Below, piece after piece: positions 57,100 to 64,000 of a stretch of DNA of 64,000 bases. The DNA is from JBNKVT01 sp050299335 (GTDB lineage Bacteria; Pseudomonadota; Alphaproteobacteria; Rhodobacterales; Rhodobacteraceae), in NCBI GenBank assembly GCA_050299335.1, contig JBNKVT010000003.1, positions 6,523 to 70,522 on the forward strand. The letters are read 5' to 3'. Positions within the stretch are counted from its first letter, which is position 1. Every line of letters starts with the position of its first letter. The notes under the pieces were generated by a model. That model searched no databases, was not told where the DNA came from, and saw nothing but the letters and a program-made list of their open reading frames with translations. Position numbers and translations under genes: made by a program.

Positions 57100-58110
57100 A
57101 TGAAAAATGCTAAAATTCTCGCCTGCGTGGCGGCTGCCGGGATGCTGTCCGCCGAGGCGGCAACAGCGCTTGAATGGAACGTCTCGCTCTGGGGCTCGCG
57201 CCGCGCTTTCACCGAGCATGTGGAAAAGCTGGCCGAGCTTCTGGACGAGAAATCGGGCGGCGAGTTCACCCTGAACATTTCCTATGGTGGGCTGTCAAAG
57301 AACACCGAGAACCTCGACGGTATCTCCATCGGGGCGTTCGAGATGGCGCAGTTCTGTGCCGGCTATCACACCGAAAAGAACCCGACGATCACTGTGCTGG
57401 AGTTGCCATTCCTTGGTGTGAACACGTTGGAAGAGGAAGTCGCCGTCAGCAATGCGGTCTATGCGCATCCCGCCGTTCAGGCCGATCTGGGCCGCTGGAA
57501 TGCCAAGCTGCTGATGACCTCGCCGATGCCGCAATACAATATCGTCGGTACCGGCGAGCCCCGCTCGACCCTGGCCGAATTCGAAGGCATGCGGGTGCGG
57601 GCGACCGGTGGTCTTGGGGAGGCGTTCAAGGCAGTAGGCGCTGTGCCGACCTCGGTGACCTCGTCGGAGGCCTATAACGCCATGGAATCGGGCGTGGTCG
57701 ACACCGTCGCCTTCGCCCAGCACGCGCATCTGAGTTTCCGCACCATCGATCAGGCCACCTGGTGGACCGAGAACCTCAACCCCGGCACGGTGAACTGCCC
57801 GGTGGTGGTCAATACCGACGCCTATGACGCGCTGTCGGACGAGGAACGCGCGATGCTGGATGAAAGCGTGGTCGAGGCCATCGATTTCTATGTCTCAAAC
57901 TATCAGGATAACGTCCTGAAAAAATGGGAAGAAATCCTTGCCGAGAAGGGCGTGACCAAGGTCCATCTGGATGAGGCAGAACTGGTCGCCTTCCGCGAAC
58001 AGGCTGCGGGCCCTGTCCGCGACGCTTGGCTTGCGGATATGGAGGCCAAGGGCCTGCCGGGGCAGGAACTGCTCGACCTCGTCAACGACACGCTGGCATC
58101 CATGCGTTAA
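57100..58110 (+). CDS. dctP: TRAP transporter solute-binding protein DctP
   Basis: This 336-aa periplasmic receptor has a signal peptide (residues 1-23; ILACVAAAGMLSAEAATALE) and the DctP fold: WGSRRAFTEHVEKLAELLDE, the FEMAQFCAGYHTEKNPTITV region, GMRVRATGGLGEAFKAVGAV (the family Arg that clamps carboxylates lies in GMRVRATG), and VTSSEAYNAMESGVVDTVAF. It delivers a carboxylate-like solute to DctQM; the specific ligand is unknown. CGGGAGG precedes the ATG. It lies 59 nt after bufD, so read-through from the bufferin promoter is possible. Confidence 0.93.
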   Translation: MKNAKILACVAAAGMLSAEAATALEWNVSLWGSRRAFTEHVEKLAELLDEKSGGEFTLNISYGGLSKNTENLDGISIGAFEMAQFCAGYHTEKNPTITVLELPFLGVNTLEEEVAVSNAVYAHPAVQADLGRWNAKLLMTSPMPQYNIVGTGEPRSTLAEFEGMRVRATGGLGEAFKAVGAVPTSVTSSEAYNAMESGVVDTVAFAQHAHLSFRTIDQATWWTENLNPGTVNCPVVVNTDAYDALSDEERAMLDESVVEAIDFYVSNYQDNVLKKWEEILAEKGVTKVHLDEAELVAFREQAAGPVRDAWLADMEAKGLPGQELLDLVNDTLASMR

Positions 58111-58116
58111 GCGACC

Positions 58117-58140
58117 CGCCCCGGCCTTCAAGCCGGGGCG
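58117..58140 (+). promoter_or_regulatory. Intercistronic hairpin after dctP
   Basis: CGCCCCGGC (58117-58125) pairs perfectly with GCCGGGGCG (58132-58140) across CTTCAA. There is no T-run, so it is more likely an mRNA-stabilising stem that keeps dctP transcripts more abundant than dctQM. Confidence 0.7.
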
Positions 58141-58151
58141 ACGCCCGTTCC

Positions 58152-58250
58152 AGAGCATTCCGGAGATAGCGAAACCCCTTTCGCGGCCTTTCGGATAAGC
58201 CTTGAACGCGAAAGTCGATACTTTGTTTTCATCAGGTCCGGAAACGCTCT
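58152..58250. repeat. 99-nt element with terminal inverted repeats inserted between dctP and dctQ
   Basis: AGAGCATTCCGGA (58152-58164) and TCCGGAAACGCTCT (58237-58250) form near-perfect inverted ends around an AT-richer core. The element ends 2 nt before the dctQ ATG and leaves dctQ without a clear Shine-Dalgarno sequence. The AGAGCATTTCCGGA type of end is common in alphaproteobacterial intergenic repeats. Confidence 0.65.
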
Positions 58251-58252
58251 AG

Positions 58253-58864
58253 ATGTCCGCCAGTTCCGTCCGTTCGGACAGCTCCATCCTGTCCCGCATC
58301 GATCGCGCCTTCAACCGGCTCGAACGGCCGCTCGCCCTTGTCTCGGGCCTGGCGATCCTTGCGATGATGCTGCTGTCGGTCGCCAATGTGGTGGGGCGCA
58401 AGCTGTTCAATCTGCCGGTGCCGGGCTATATCGATTGGATGCAGCAGGCCGTCCCGGTGGCGGCCTTTCTCGGCATCATGCTGGTGCAGCGTAATGGCGG
58501 GCACATCCGCATGGATCTGGTGATCGGCAAGGCGCGGGGCCGGATGCTGTGGTTTGCCGAGTTCCTGTCGGTACTGTTCATTCTTCTGGTCACACTGGCG
58601 CTGATCTATGGGTCCTGGGACCATTTCCTGCGCGGCTACAATAACGGCGACAGTTCCATCGACATCAACCTGCCGCTCTGGCCGGCGAAGTTTCTCGTCC
58701 CCTTCGCGCTGAGCCTTTTGGCGATCCGCCTTTGCCTGCAGCTCTGGGCCTATGGCCGCGCCCTTGTTCGCGGGGACGCGGTTCCGGTGGCCGTGCCGCT
58801 GATCGAGGATGCCGCGACCCAGGCCGCCCATGAGGCCGAGCATGTTTCGGGGGCGGATCAATGA
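58253..58864 (+). CDS. dctQ: TRAP transporter small permease DctQ
   Basis: This 203-aa inner-membrane subunit has four helices: LALVSGLAILAMMLLSVANV, AVPVAAFLGIMLVQRNGGHI, FLSVLFILLVTLALIYGSWD and FLVPFALSLLAIRLCLQLWA. NVVGRKLFNLPVPGYIDWMQ is typical. The C-terminus overlaps the dctM start (ATGA). The Shine-Dalgarno signal is poor because a repeat element ends just before the ATG. Confidence 0.9.
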   Translation: MSASSVRSDSSILSRIDRAFNRLERPLALVSGLAILAMMLLSVANVVGRKLFNLPVPGYIDWMQQAVPVAAFLGIMLVQRNGGHIRMDLVIGKARGRMLWFAEFLSVLFILLVTLALIYGSWDHFLRGYNNGDSSIDINLPLWPAKFLVPFALSLLAIRLCLQLWAYGRALVRGDAVPVAVPLIEDAATQAAHEAEHVSGADQ

Positions 58865-60273
58865 CCGAATGGCTGGCGGGCTTCACCCCGATCGAGACCG
58901 GGATGGTGCTGTCGCTGGTGCTGCTGGTGATGGTGGTCATCGGCGTCCGCGTCGCCTTCGCCACCGCCTTTATCGGCCTTCTGGGCCTGGTGATCTATTT
59001 CTCCGTCTCGCGCGGCATGGGTTGGGAGAGGGGGTTTACGGTCGCCATCAAGACAGCCGGTCAGGTCCCCCATTCCAAGATGGCGAGCCTTGAGTTGTCC
59101 CTGATCCCCGCCTTCATCCTGATCGGTTATCTCGCCTATTATGCCGGGCTGACCAAGGCGCTGTTCGAGGCCGCCAAGCGCTGGCTCGGCTGGATGCCGG
59201 GGGGCCTTGGCCTGTCGACGGTCTTTGCCACGGCGGGGTTTGCCGCCGTTTCGGGTGCGTCGGTTGCCACCTCGGCGGTCTTTGCCCGCATCGCCATCCC
59301 CGAGATGCTGAAGCTCGGCTATGACAAGCGCTTCGCCGCCGGGGTGGTCGCCGCCGGCGGCACGCTGGCCTCGCTGATCCCGCCCTCGGCGATCCTGGTG
59401 ATCTATGCGATCATCGTCGAGGCCTCGGTGGGCCAGATCCTGTTGGCCGGGTTCCTTCCGGGTGCCGTCTCGGCCCTGATCTATGGCGGCCTGGTGATGA
59501 TCCTCGCCCGGCTCCGCCCCGATCTCGGGCCGCCGGTGCGGGGGTATTCATGGGGCGAGCGCTTCGCCGCGCTGCCGGGTGCTTTCCCGATCTTCTTCGT
59601 CGTTTTCATCATCATCTTCTGCATCTATGGCGGCTGGGCCACCCCGACCGAGGCCGGGGCCATGGGCGCGTTTGTCGTTCTCGTCATGGCGCTGGCCAAG
59701 GGCATGCGCTGGCGGCAATTGTCGGATGCGCTGATGGAAAGTGCCAAGCTCAGCGTGATGATCCTGACCATGATCTGGGGTGTGCTGATCTTCGTGCGCT
59801 ATCTCGGTTTCGCCGACCTGCCGAGCGCGTTCGAGACCTGGATCGGCAGCCTCGACCAGTCGCCTTACCTCACGCTGCTCTACATCCTTCTGGCCTATGT
59901 GGTGTTGGGCATGTTCATGGACGCCATCGGCATGCTGATCCTGACCCTGCCGGTGACATATCCCGCGATCATCACCCTCAATGGCGGGCTCGAGGTCGCG
60001 GCCGCCGACAGCGCATTCGGCATGTCCGGCCAGCATTGCGCCATCTGGTTCGGCATCATCGTCGTCAAGATGGCCGAGCTGTGCCTCATCACCCCGCCCA
60101 TCGGCCTGAACTGCTTTGTGGTCGCCGGTGTCGCCAACGATGGCGGCATGGACATTCCCGTCCAGGACGTCTTTCGAGGTGCGTCGCCCTTCTTCATCGC
60201 CGACGTCGCCACCGTCGCCGTCCTCATCGCCTTCCCCGGCATCGTCCTCTGGCTGCCCGCCCTCATCACCTGA
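58861..60273 (+). CDS. dctM: TRAP transporter large permease DctM
   Basis: This 470-aa Na+-coupled permease has about 12 helices. Characteristic stretches are SLELSLIPAFILIGYLAYYA, FAAVSGASVATSAVFARIAI, GTLASLIPPSAILVIYAIIV, GGWATPTEAGAMGAFVVLVM and IVVKMAELCLITPPIGLNCF. It completes a DctPQM transporter. A 10-bp hairpin (CCTCATCACC/GGTGATGAGG, 60261-60291) covers its stop codon. The start overlaps dctQ by 4 nt. Confidence 0.94.
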   Translation: MTEWLAGFTPIETGMVLSLVLLVMVVIGVRVAFATAFIGLLGLVIYFSVSRGMGWERGFTVAIKTAGQVPHSKMASLELSLIPAFILIGYLAYYAGLTKALFEAAKRWLGWMPGGLGLSTVFATAGFAAVSGASVATSAVFARIAIPEMLKLGYDKRFAAGVVAAGGTLASLIPPSAILVIYAIIVEASVGQILLAGFLPGAVSALIYGGLVMILARLRPDLGPPVRGYSWGERFAALPGAFPIFFVVFIIIFCIYGGWATPTEAGAMGAFVVLVMALAKGMRWRQLSDALMESAKLSVMILTMIWGVLIFVRYLGFADLPSAFETWIGSLDQSPYLTLLYILLAYVVLGMFMDAIGMLILTLPVTYPAIITLNGGLEVAAADSAFGMSGQHCAIWFGIIVVKMAELCLITPPIGLNCFVVAGVANDGGMDIPVQDVFRGASPFFIADVATVAVLIAFPGIVLWLPALIT

Positions 60274-60608
60274 CCACTGACGGTGATGAGGGACCGGGTC
60301 AAGGCTCGGGCGCAGCCCGACCGCCGAAGGCGGCTTGGCCTTGACGCGGGCGCGACTCGCCAAACATGCAGGACGAGGTGACTTGAGGAGCACCCTGCTC
60401 CTCAAGCGCTTCTCAGCAGAATCCCCGAGACCGGCAACACGCCCATTCCCTGCCATAGAGACTTCGCCCGCCACACCGCGCGAGCGAGCCTTCGGCAGGG
60501 GGGGATACCCCCCTGCCGAAGGCACCCCCCTCAAGGGTCCGGGCCCATCGGCATTCACAGACCAACCCAAGCCTTCCCTCCGCCTGCAACAAGCGCTACA
60601 TCGCCCTG
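60261..60608. repeat. Cluster of four hairpins between dctM and trmFO
   Basis: No gene is seen in 60274-60608. Hairpins are: CCTCATCACC/GGTGATGAGG (60261-60291) across the dctM stop; CCGGGTCAAGG/CCTTGACGCGG (60294-60349) enclosing two smaller stems; CTTGAGGAGCA/TGCTCCTCAAG (60382-60406, perfect); and GCCTTCGGCAGGGGGG/CCCCCCTGCCGAAGGC (60488-60523, perfect 16-bp arms). None has a T-run. The second shares its core with the repeat at 37865-37933. Confidence 0.75.
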
Positions 60609-61949
60609 ATGACAGACCCGATCCACATCATCGGCGGCGGCATGGCCGGTTCCGAGGCCGCCTGGCAGGCGGCCTCGCTTGGCGTGCCGGTCATCCTGCA
60701 CGAGATGCGACCCGAAAAACCGACCTTCGCCCATCAGACCGATGGCCTCGCCGAACTCGTCTGTTCCAACTCCTTCCGTTCCGACGATGACGAACAGAAT
60801 GCCGTCGGCCTGCTGCATTGGGAGATGCGGCAGGCCGGTGGCCTCATCATCGAAATGGGCGACACCCATGCCGTCCCCGCCGGTGGCGCGCTCGCCGTTG
60901 ACCGCGAGGCCTTTTCCGAGGCCGTCACTACCCGCCTCACCGCCCACCCGCTGATCACCATCAAGCGCGGCGAGGTTCCCGGTCTGCCGCCCGCAGACTG
61001 GTCCAACACCATCATCGCCACCGGCCCCCTGACCTCGCCGGATCTCGCCGAGGCGATCCGCTCCGCCTCGGGCGAGACGGCGCTGGCCTTTTTCGACGCC
61101 ATCGCCCCTATCGTCCATGCCGACACGATCGACATGACCAAGGCCTGGGCCCAGTCCCGCTATGACAAGGGCGAGACCGAGGATGAGCGCACCGCCTATC
61201 TGAATTGCCCCATGACCAGGGACCAGTATGAGGGCTTCATCGACGCGCTGCTGGCCGCCGAAAAGACGGAGTTCCGAGCCTGGGAAAAGGACACGCCCTA
61301 TTTCGACGGCTGCCTGCCGATCGAGGTCATGGCCGAGCGGGGCCGGGAGACCCTGCGCTTCGGCCCGATGAAGCCCGTCGGCCTCACCAACCCGCATTCC
61401 GACCGGAAACCCTATGCCGTCGTCCAGCTCCGCCGCGACAACGCGCTGGGGACGCTCTACAATATCGTCGGCTTCCAGACCAAGATGAAGTACGGCGCGC
61501 AAGCTGCTGTTTTCAAGACCATACCCGGGCTTGAGAATGCCGAGTTTGCCCGTCTCGGCGGCATCCACCGCAACACTTTCATCAACTCGCCGCGTCTGCT
61601 TGATCCCCAGCTCCGTCTGAAGTCCCACCCCCATATCCGCTTTGCCGGTCAGATCACCGGCGTCGAAGGCTATGTGGAAAGTGCGGCCATGGGTCTCCTG
61701 ACGGGGCGCCTCGCGGCGGCACAGGCGCTCGGGCAATCCCTCGACACGCCACCGCCGACGACTGCCATCGGTGCGCTGGTCACTCATATCACCGGCGGTG
61801 CGGATGCGAAGACCTTCCAGCCGATGAACGTCAATTTCGGCCTCTTCCCCCCCATCGACGCGCGGGGAGGCCGCAAGGGTCGCCGAGAGCGTTACAAGGC
61901 CTATACCGACCGCGCCAAGGCGGATTTCAACGCATGGCTCGCCACATAG
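60609..61949 (+). CDS. trmFO: Folate/FAD-dependent tRNA m5U54 methyltransferase TrmFO
   Basis: This 446-aa flavoenzyme methylates U54 in the tRNA T-loop using methylene-THF. It shows the FAD motif IHIIGGGMAGSEAAWQAA (about 5-22), FAHQTDGLAELVCSNSFRSD with the catalytic Cys (about 51), PIEVMAERGRETLRFGPMKP, QTKMKYGAQAAVFKTIPGLE and RFAGQITGVEGYVESAAMG. The last 16 nt overlap gluQRS. This enzyme replaces the SAM-dependent TrmA in many alphaproteobacteria. Confidence 0.96.
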   Translation: MTDPIHIIGGGMAGSEAAWQAASLGVPVILHEMRPEKPTFAHQTDGLAELVCSNSFRSDDDEQNAVGLLHWEMRQAGGLIIEMGDTHAVPAGGALAVDREAFSEAVTTRLTAHPLITIKRGEVPGLPPADWSNTIIATGPLTSPDLAEAIRSASGETALAFFDAIAPIVHADTIDMTKAWAQSRYDKGETEDERTAYLNCPMTRDQYEGFIDALLAAEKTEFRAWEKDTPYFDGCLPIEVMAERGRETLRFGPMKPVGLTNPHSDRKPYAVVQLRRDNALGTLYNIVGFQTKMKYGAQAAVFKTIPGLENAEFARLGGIHRNTFINSPRLLDPQLRLKSHPHIRFAGQITGVEGYVESAAMGLLTGRLAAAQALGQSLDTPPPTTAIGALVTHITGGADAKTFQPMNVNFGLFPPIDARGGRKGRRERYKAYTDRAKADFNAWLAT

Positions 61950-62800
61950 AACGCTTCGCCCCGTCGCCCACCGGGCCGCTGCATCTCGGCCATGCCTTTT
62001 CCGCCCTGACTGCGTGGGACCGGGCCAGTGCAGAGGGTGGCGACTTTCTGTTGCGCATCGAGGATATCGACCGCCAGCGCTCTCGCGCGGAATGGGAACA
62101 GCAGATATACGACGATCTGCGTTGGCTTGGCCTGGAATGGCCCATGCCGGTAAGGCGCCAGTCGGAACATCTGCAGGACTACCGCCACGCGCTGCAATCG
62201 CTCTGGTCCCGAGAATTGCTGTTCATCTGCAGTTGCACAAGGCATGACATTCGCCGACATCTGGCCGCACCTCAGGAAGGCGTCGACATTTACGGTCCGG
62301 ATGGGATGATCTATCCGGGAACCTGTCGGAGAATACACGGACGGGGCGGCCGACTGGCCCATATTGCTGAGGTTCTGCGGCTGGATATGGAAAGTGCGAC
62401 TGAAGGTATCGAAACGCTTGGTTTCGTGGAGACCGGTGAAGGCCCGAACGGAGAAACGGGCGTCATCACGTTTGCGGCCAGCGACCTGATTTCCGTGGCC
62501 GGTGATATCGTCCTGGCCAGAAAGACAATGGCCACCTCGTACCACCTGTCCGTCGTCGTGGATGATGCCATTCAAAAGGTTTCACATGTCACCCGTGGTC
62601 AGGACATATTCGATGCGACGAAAATTCACGTCCTGCTGCAACGCCTGCTCGGCCTGCCCACACCCGTCTACCACCACCACCGCCTGATCCGCGACGAAAA
62701 CGGCAAGCGGCTGGCCAAGCGGGACGATGCGCGGGCGATTGCGAAATATCGGGCGGAGGGGGCGACGCCTCAGGACATAAGGGCGATGGTCGGGCTATAG
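61934..62800 (+). CDS. gluQRS: Glutamyl-queuosine tRNA(Asp) synthetase
   Basis: This 288-aa truncated glutamyl-tRNA synthetase attaches Glu to queuosine-34 of tRNA-Asp. It has FAPSPTGPLHLGHAFSAL (HIGH-like HLGH), zinc ligands CSC (ICSCTRHD) and YPGTCR, HVTRGQDIFDATKIHVLLQR, and ENGKRLAKRDDARAI as the KMSKS-like loop. It lacks the anticodon-binding domain of full-length GltX, which distinguishes it. It overlaps trmFO by 16 nt and converges with hisI, overlapping by 6 nt. Confidence 0.94.
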   Translation: MARHIERFAPSPTGPLHLGHAFSALTAWDRASAEGGDFLLRIEDIDRQRSRAEWEQQIYDDLRWLGLEWPMPVRRQSEHLQDYRHALQSLWSRELLFICSCTRHDIRRHLAAPQEGVDIYGPDGMIYPGTCRRIHGRGGRLAHIAEVLRLDMESATEGIETLGFVETGEGPNGETGVITFAASDLISVAGDIVLARKTMATSYHLSVVVDDAIQKVSHVTRGQDIFDATKIHVLLQRLLGLPTPVYHHHRLIRDENGKRLAKRDDARAIAKYRAEGATPQDIRAMVGL

Positions 62801-63154
62801 TTCCGGTGCCATCAGTTCGACCTCTTCGCCCTTCTGCACGCCTGTATAGAAGCAGCTCCGCCGGTTGGTGTGGCAGGCGGGTCCGGTCTGGCGGACCTGC
62901 AGCAACAGGCAGTCGCGGTCGCAATCCACCCGCATCTCGACCAGGTCCTGCACATGGCCCGAGGTCTCGCCCTTGACCCAGAACGCAGCCCGGGATCGCG
63001 ACCAGTAGGTGACGCGGCCCGTTTCCAGCGTCGCCTCGATGCTTTCGGCATTCATCCAGGCCAGCATAAGCACCTCGCCGCTATCGGCATCCTGAGCGAT
63101 TGCCGGGATCAGACCGTCGGCGTTGAAGCTCAGGTTTCCACTTGAGAATTTCAT
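62795..63154 (-). CDS. hisI: Phosphoribosyl-AMP cyclohydrolase
   Basis: This 119-aa Zn- and Mg-dependent enzyme performs the third step of histidine synthesis. It shows GLIPAIAQDADSGEVLMLAW, MNAESIEATLETGRVTYWSR, SRAAFWVKGETSGHVQDLVE and the metal Cys set VDCDRDCLLLQV and GPACHTNRRSCFY. It lacks the HisE domain, so hisE is separate. The start at 63154 is the family start. It is divergent from the IscU/NifU-like gene. Confidence 0.96.
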   Translation of the reverse strand: MKFSSGNLSFNADGLIPAIAQDADSGEVLMLAWMNAESIEATLETGRVTYWSRSRAAFWVKGETSGHVQDLVEMRVDCDRDCLLLQVRQTGPACHTNRRSCFYTGVQKGEEVELMAPEL

Positions 63155-63238
63155 TGTCTTCGCTGCCCCATATTCCCAAATCCCCCATTTGCGCCTATGT
63201 ATCGCTTTGCAGTGCAAAAGCAAACGGAGCCAGCGGGC

Positions 63239-63685
63239 GTGAGCAATGACGGCGATCTGATCAAGCTTTATTCCCAGCGTATCCTGGCGCTGGCCGCTGC
63301 CATTCCCCATACCGAGCGGCTGGAAAATCCCCAGGCCACCGCCTCGAAGCGCTCGCCGCTTTGCGGGTCCACCGTTTCGGTCGACCTGACACTCAAGGAC
63401 GGGCGGATCGCGGAATTCGGCCAGGACGTCAAGGCCTGCGCGCTGGGGCAGGCCTCGGCGGCGGTGCTCGGGGCCAATGTCATCGGGCGCGACCGGGCCG
63501 AGATCGAAACGGCGGCCACGCAGTTGAAAGCCATGCTGAAATCCGGCGGCCCGGTGCCCGACGCGCCTTTCGACGGTTACGAGGTGCTGGAACCGGCGAA
63601 GGGCTACAAGAACCGCCATGCCTCGATCATGCTGGCGCTGGAGGCCACGCTCGACGCCTTCGATCAGGCCAGCGTTCCGGCCTGA
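63239..63685 (+). CDS. IscU/NifU-like iron-sulfur scaffold protein with two Cys
   Basis: This 148-aa protein has the IscU/SufU fold: DLIKLYSQRILALAAAIPHT, SPLCGSTVSVDLTLKDGRIA (first Cys) and EFGQDVKACALGQASAAVLG (second Cys). Where scaffold IscU has its third cluster Cys, this protein has KNRHASIMLALEATLDAF with His in the aligned position. It may therefore bind a cluster with a His ligand or act in transfer rather than assembly. The start is GTG at 63239. The hisI neighbourhood is common for this alphaproteobacterial family. Confidence 0.85.
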   Translation: MSNDGDLIKLYSQRILALAAAIPHTERLENPQATASKRSPLCGSTVSVDLTLKDGRIAEFGQDVKACALGQASAAVLGANVIGRDRAEIETAATQLKAMLKSGGPVPDAPFDGYEVLEPAKGYKNRHASIMLALEATLDAFDQASVPA

Positions 63686-63691
63686 GGGCTT

Positions 63692-63710
63692 CTCCTTCTG
63701 ACAAATACTC
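63692..63710 (-). repeat. GAGTATTTG-AAGGAG dispersed motif, copy 2
   Basis: On the minus strand GAGTATTTGTCAGAAGGAG, 6 nt after the stop of the IscU/NifU-like gene, matches the copy at 33952-33970 at 17 of 19 positions. Confidence 0.5.
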
Positions 63711-63876
63711 CCGCTGGTAGCGACAAGATTCTGCTTCCCACCGGTGCGTATTGCGCCTGATGGATTCACCTGCTCAGGCGCAATACGCTCTCGTGGGGTA
63801 GGTGAGCGGCCAATCCCTTCTGCGAGGACTCGATTGGAAATCGGCTAGGACATGCTACACTAGGCGGCGTCTGCAT

Positions 63877-64000
63877 TTAGCCGATCCACGCCATTGCACA
63901 TGCGAGATCGACGAAGGCTTTGAATGAGCTGACCGTTTTCTCGCAGCGGAGGGCGATGCGGCGGAAGCGTTTGAGTTTGTTGAAGAAACACTCAACGAGG
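63877..64000 (-). mobile_element. IS5-like transposase, C-terminal fragment (continues past the window)
   Basis: On the minus strand the last 40 codons read LVECFFNKLKRFRRIALRCE then KTVSSFKAFVDLACAMAWIG and stop (TAA at 63879-63877). The pattern E-x-F-F-x-K-L-K-R-F-R-R-I-A-x-R is typical of the DDE C-terminus in IS5-family (ISL2/IS427-like) transposases. The rest lies outside the window. The spacer 63686-63876 may hold the terminal inverted repeat, but I cannot place the IS boundary. Confidence 0.8.

Noticed and set aside
1..64000. CRISPR arrays, rRNA genes and prophage
   Set aside because: No regularly spaced repeats, no rRNA sequence and no phage structural genes were seen.

Overview
The window is a GC-rich (mid-60s percent by eye) chromosomal segment of an alphaproteobacterium, most likely a member of the Rhodobacteraceae (Roseobacter/Rhodobacter group). 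Supporting signs are the sciP-ctrA pair, the alphaproteobacterial type of SOS box (GTTC-N7-GTTC), TTAA-N7-TTAA CtrA sites, DUF4167 and DUF6324-type proteins, a tRNA-His without the usual G-1 base, mmcB, and the orders lptF-lptG-lptD-surA-pdxA-ksgA and prfA-prmC. Gene density is high and most of the content is core housekeeping. No CRISPR array or prophage is visible, and the only transposase is the fragment at the right edge.

Layout. 1-2.6 kb: copper efflux (cueR fragment and copA, with a CueR-type promoter). 2.6-4.5 kb: tRNA-Gly, a palindrome-rich spacer, an ArsR/SRPBCC pair and efp. 4.6-9.7 kb: heterotetrameric sarcosine oxidase operon soxBDAG. 9.7-15 kb: a patchwork of a PAS-GGDEF diguanylate cyclase with a perfect CtrA site upstream, a periplasmic ClpP-like protein, tRNA-His, SOS-controlled mmcB, small proteins, a DUF1801 remnant and a GNAT enzyme. 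15-24 kb: ymdB, an SLC13 permease, a RodZ-like protein, ispG, DUF1499, prfA-prmC and DUF4167. 24-31.7 kb: a leftward envelope operon (lptF, lptG, lptD, surA, pdxA, ksgA). 32-39.6 kb: pepA-holC, an aspartic protease, marC, an ABC-F ATPase, ndk and purM-purN. 39.7-46.1 kb: a CAT-anticodon tRNA, a three-gene xerD operon that begins with a 46-aa membrane protein, aroK-aroB and two exported proteins of unknown function. 46-53.6 kb: mnmA, the cell-cycle regulators sciP and ctrA, then ligA and recG. 53.6-60.3 kb: an SOS-controlled 40-aa membrane microprotein, a bufferin (copper-binding RiPP) operon and a TRAP transporter. 60.6-64 kb: trmFO, gluQRS, hisI, an IscU/NifU-like protein and an IS5-like transposase end.

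How it works together. Two copper systems lie at opposite ends: CopA with CueR, and the bufferin operon. Two promoters carry SOS boxes; one drives mmcB, apparently leaderless, and the other drives a single-pass microprotein directly after recG, an arrangement that recalls SOS-induced division inhibitors such as Caulobacter SidA. CtrA, its inhibitor SciP and a CtrA-site-bearing diguanylate cyclase gene suggest a local link between the CtrA phosphorelay and c-di-GMP. Spacers hold at least four families of dispersed palindromes, including one element wedged between the TRAP genes dctP and dctQ.

All functional calls come from reading translated sequence and motifs by eye. No database search was run, and most start codons were chosen from Shine-Dalgarno signals, overlaps and family N-termini.
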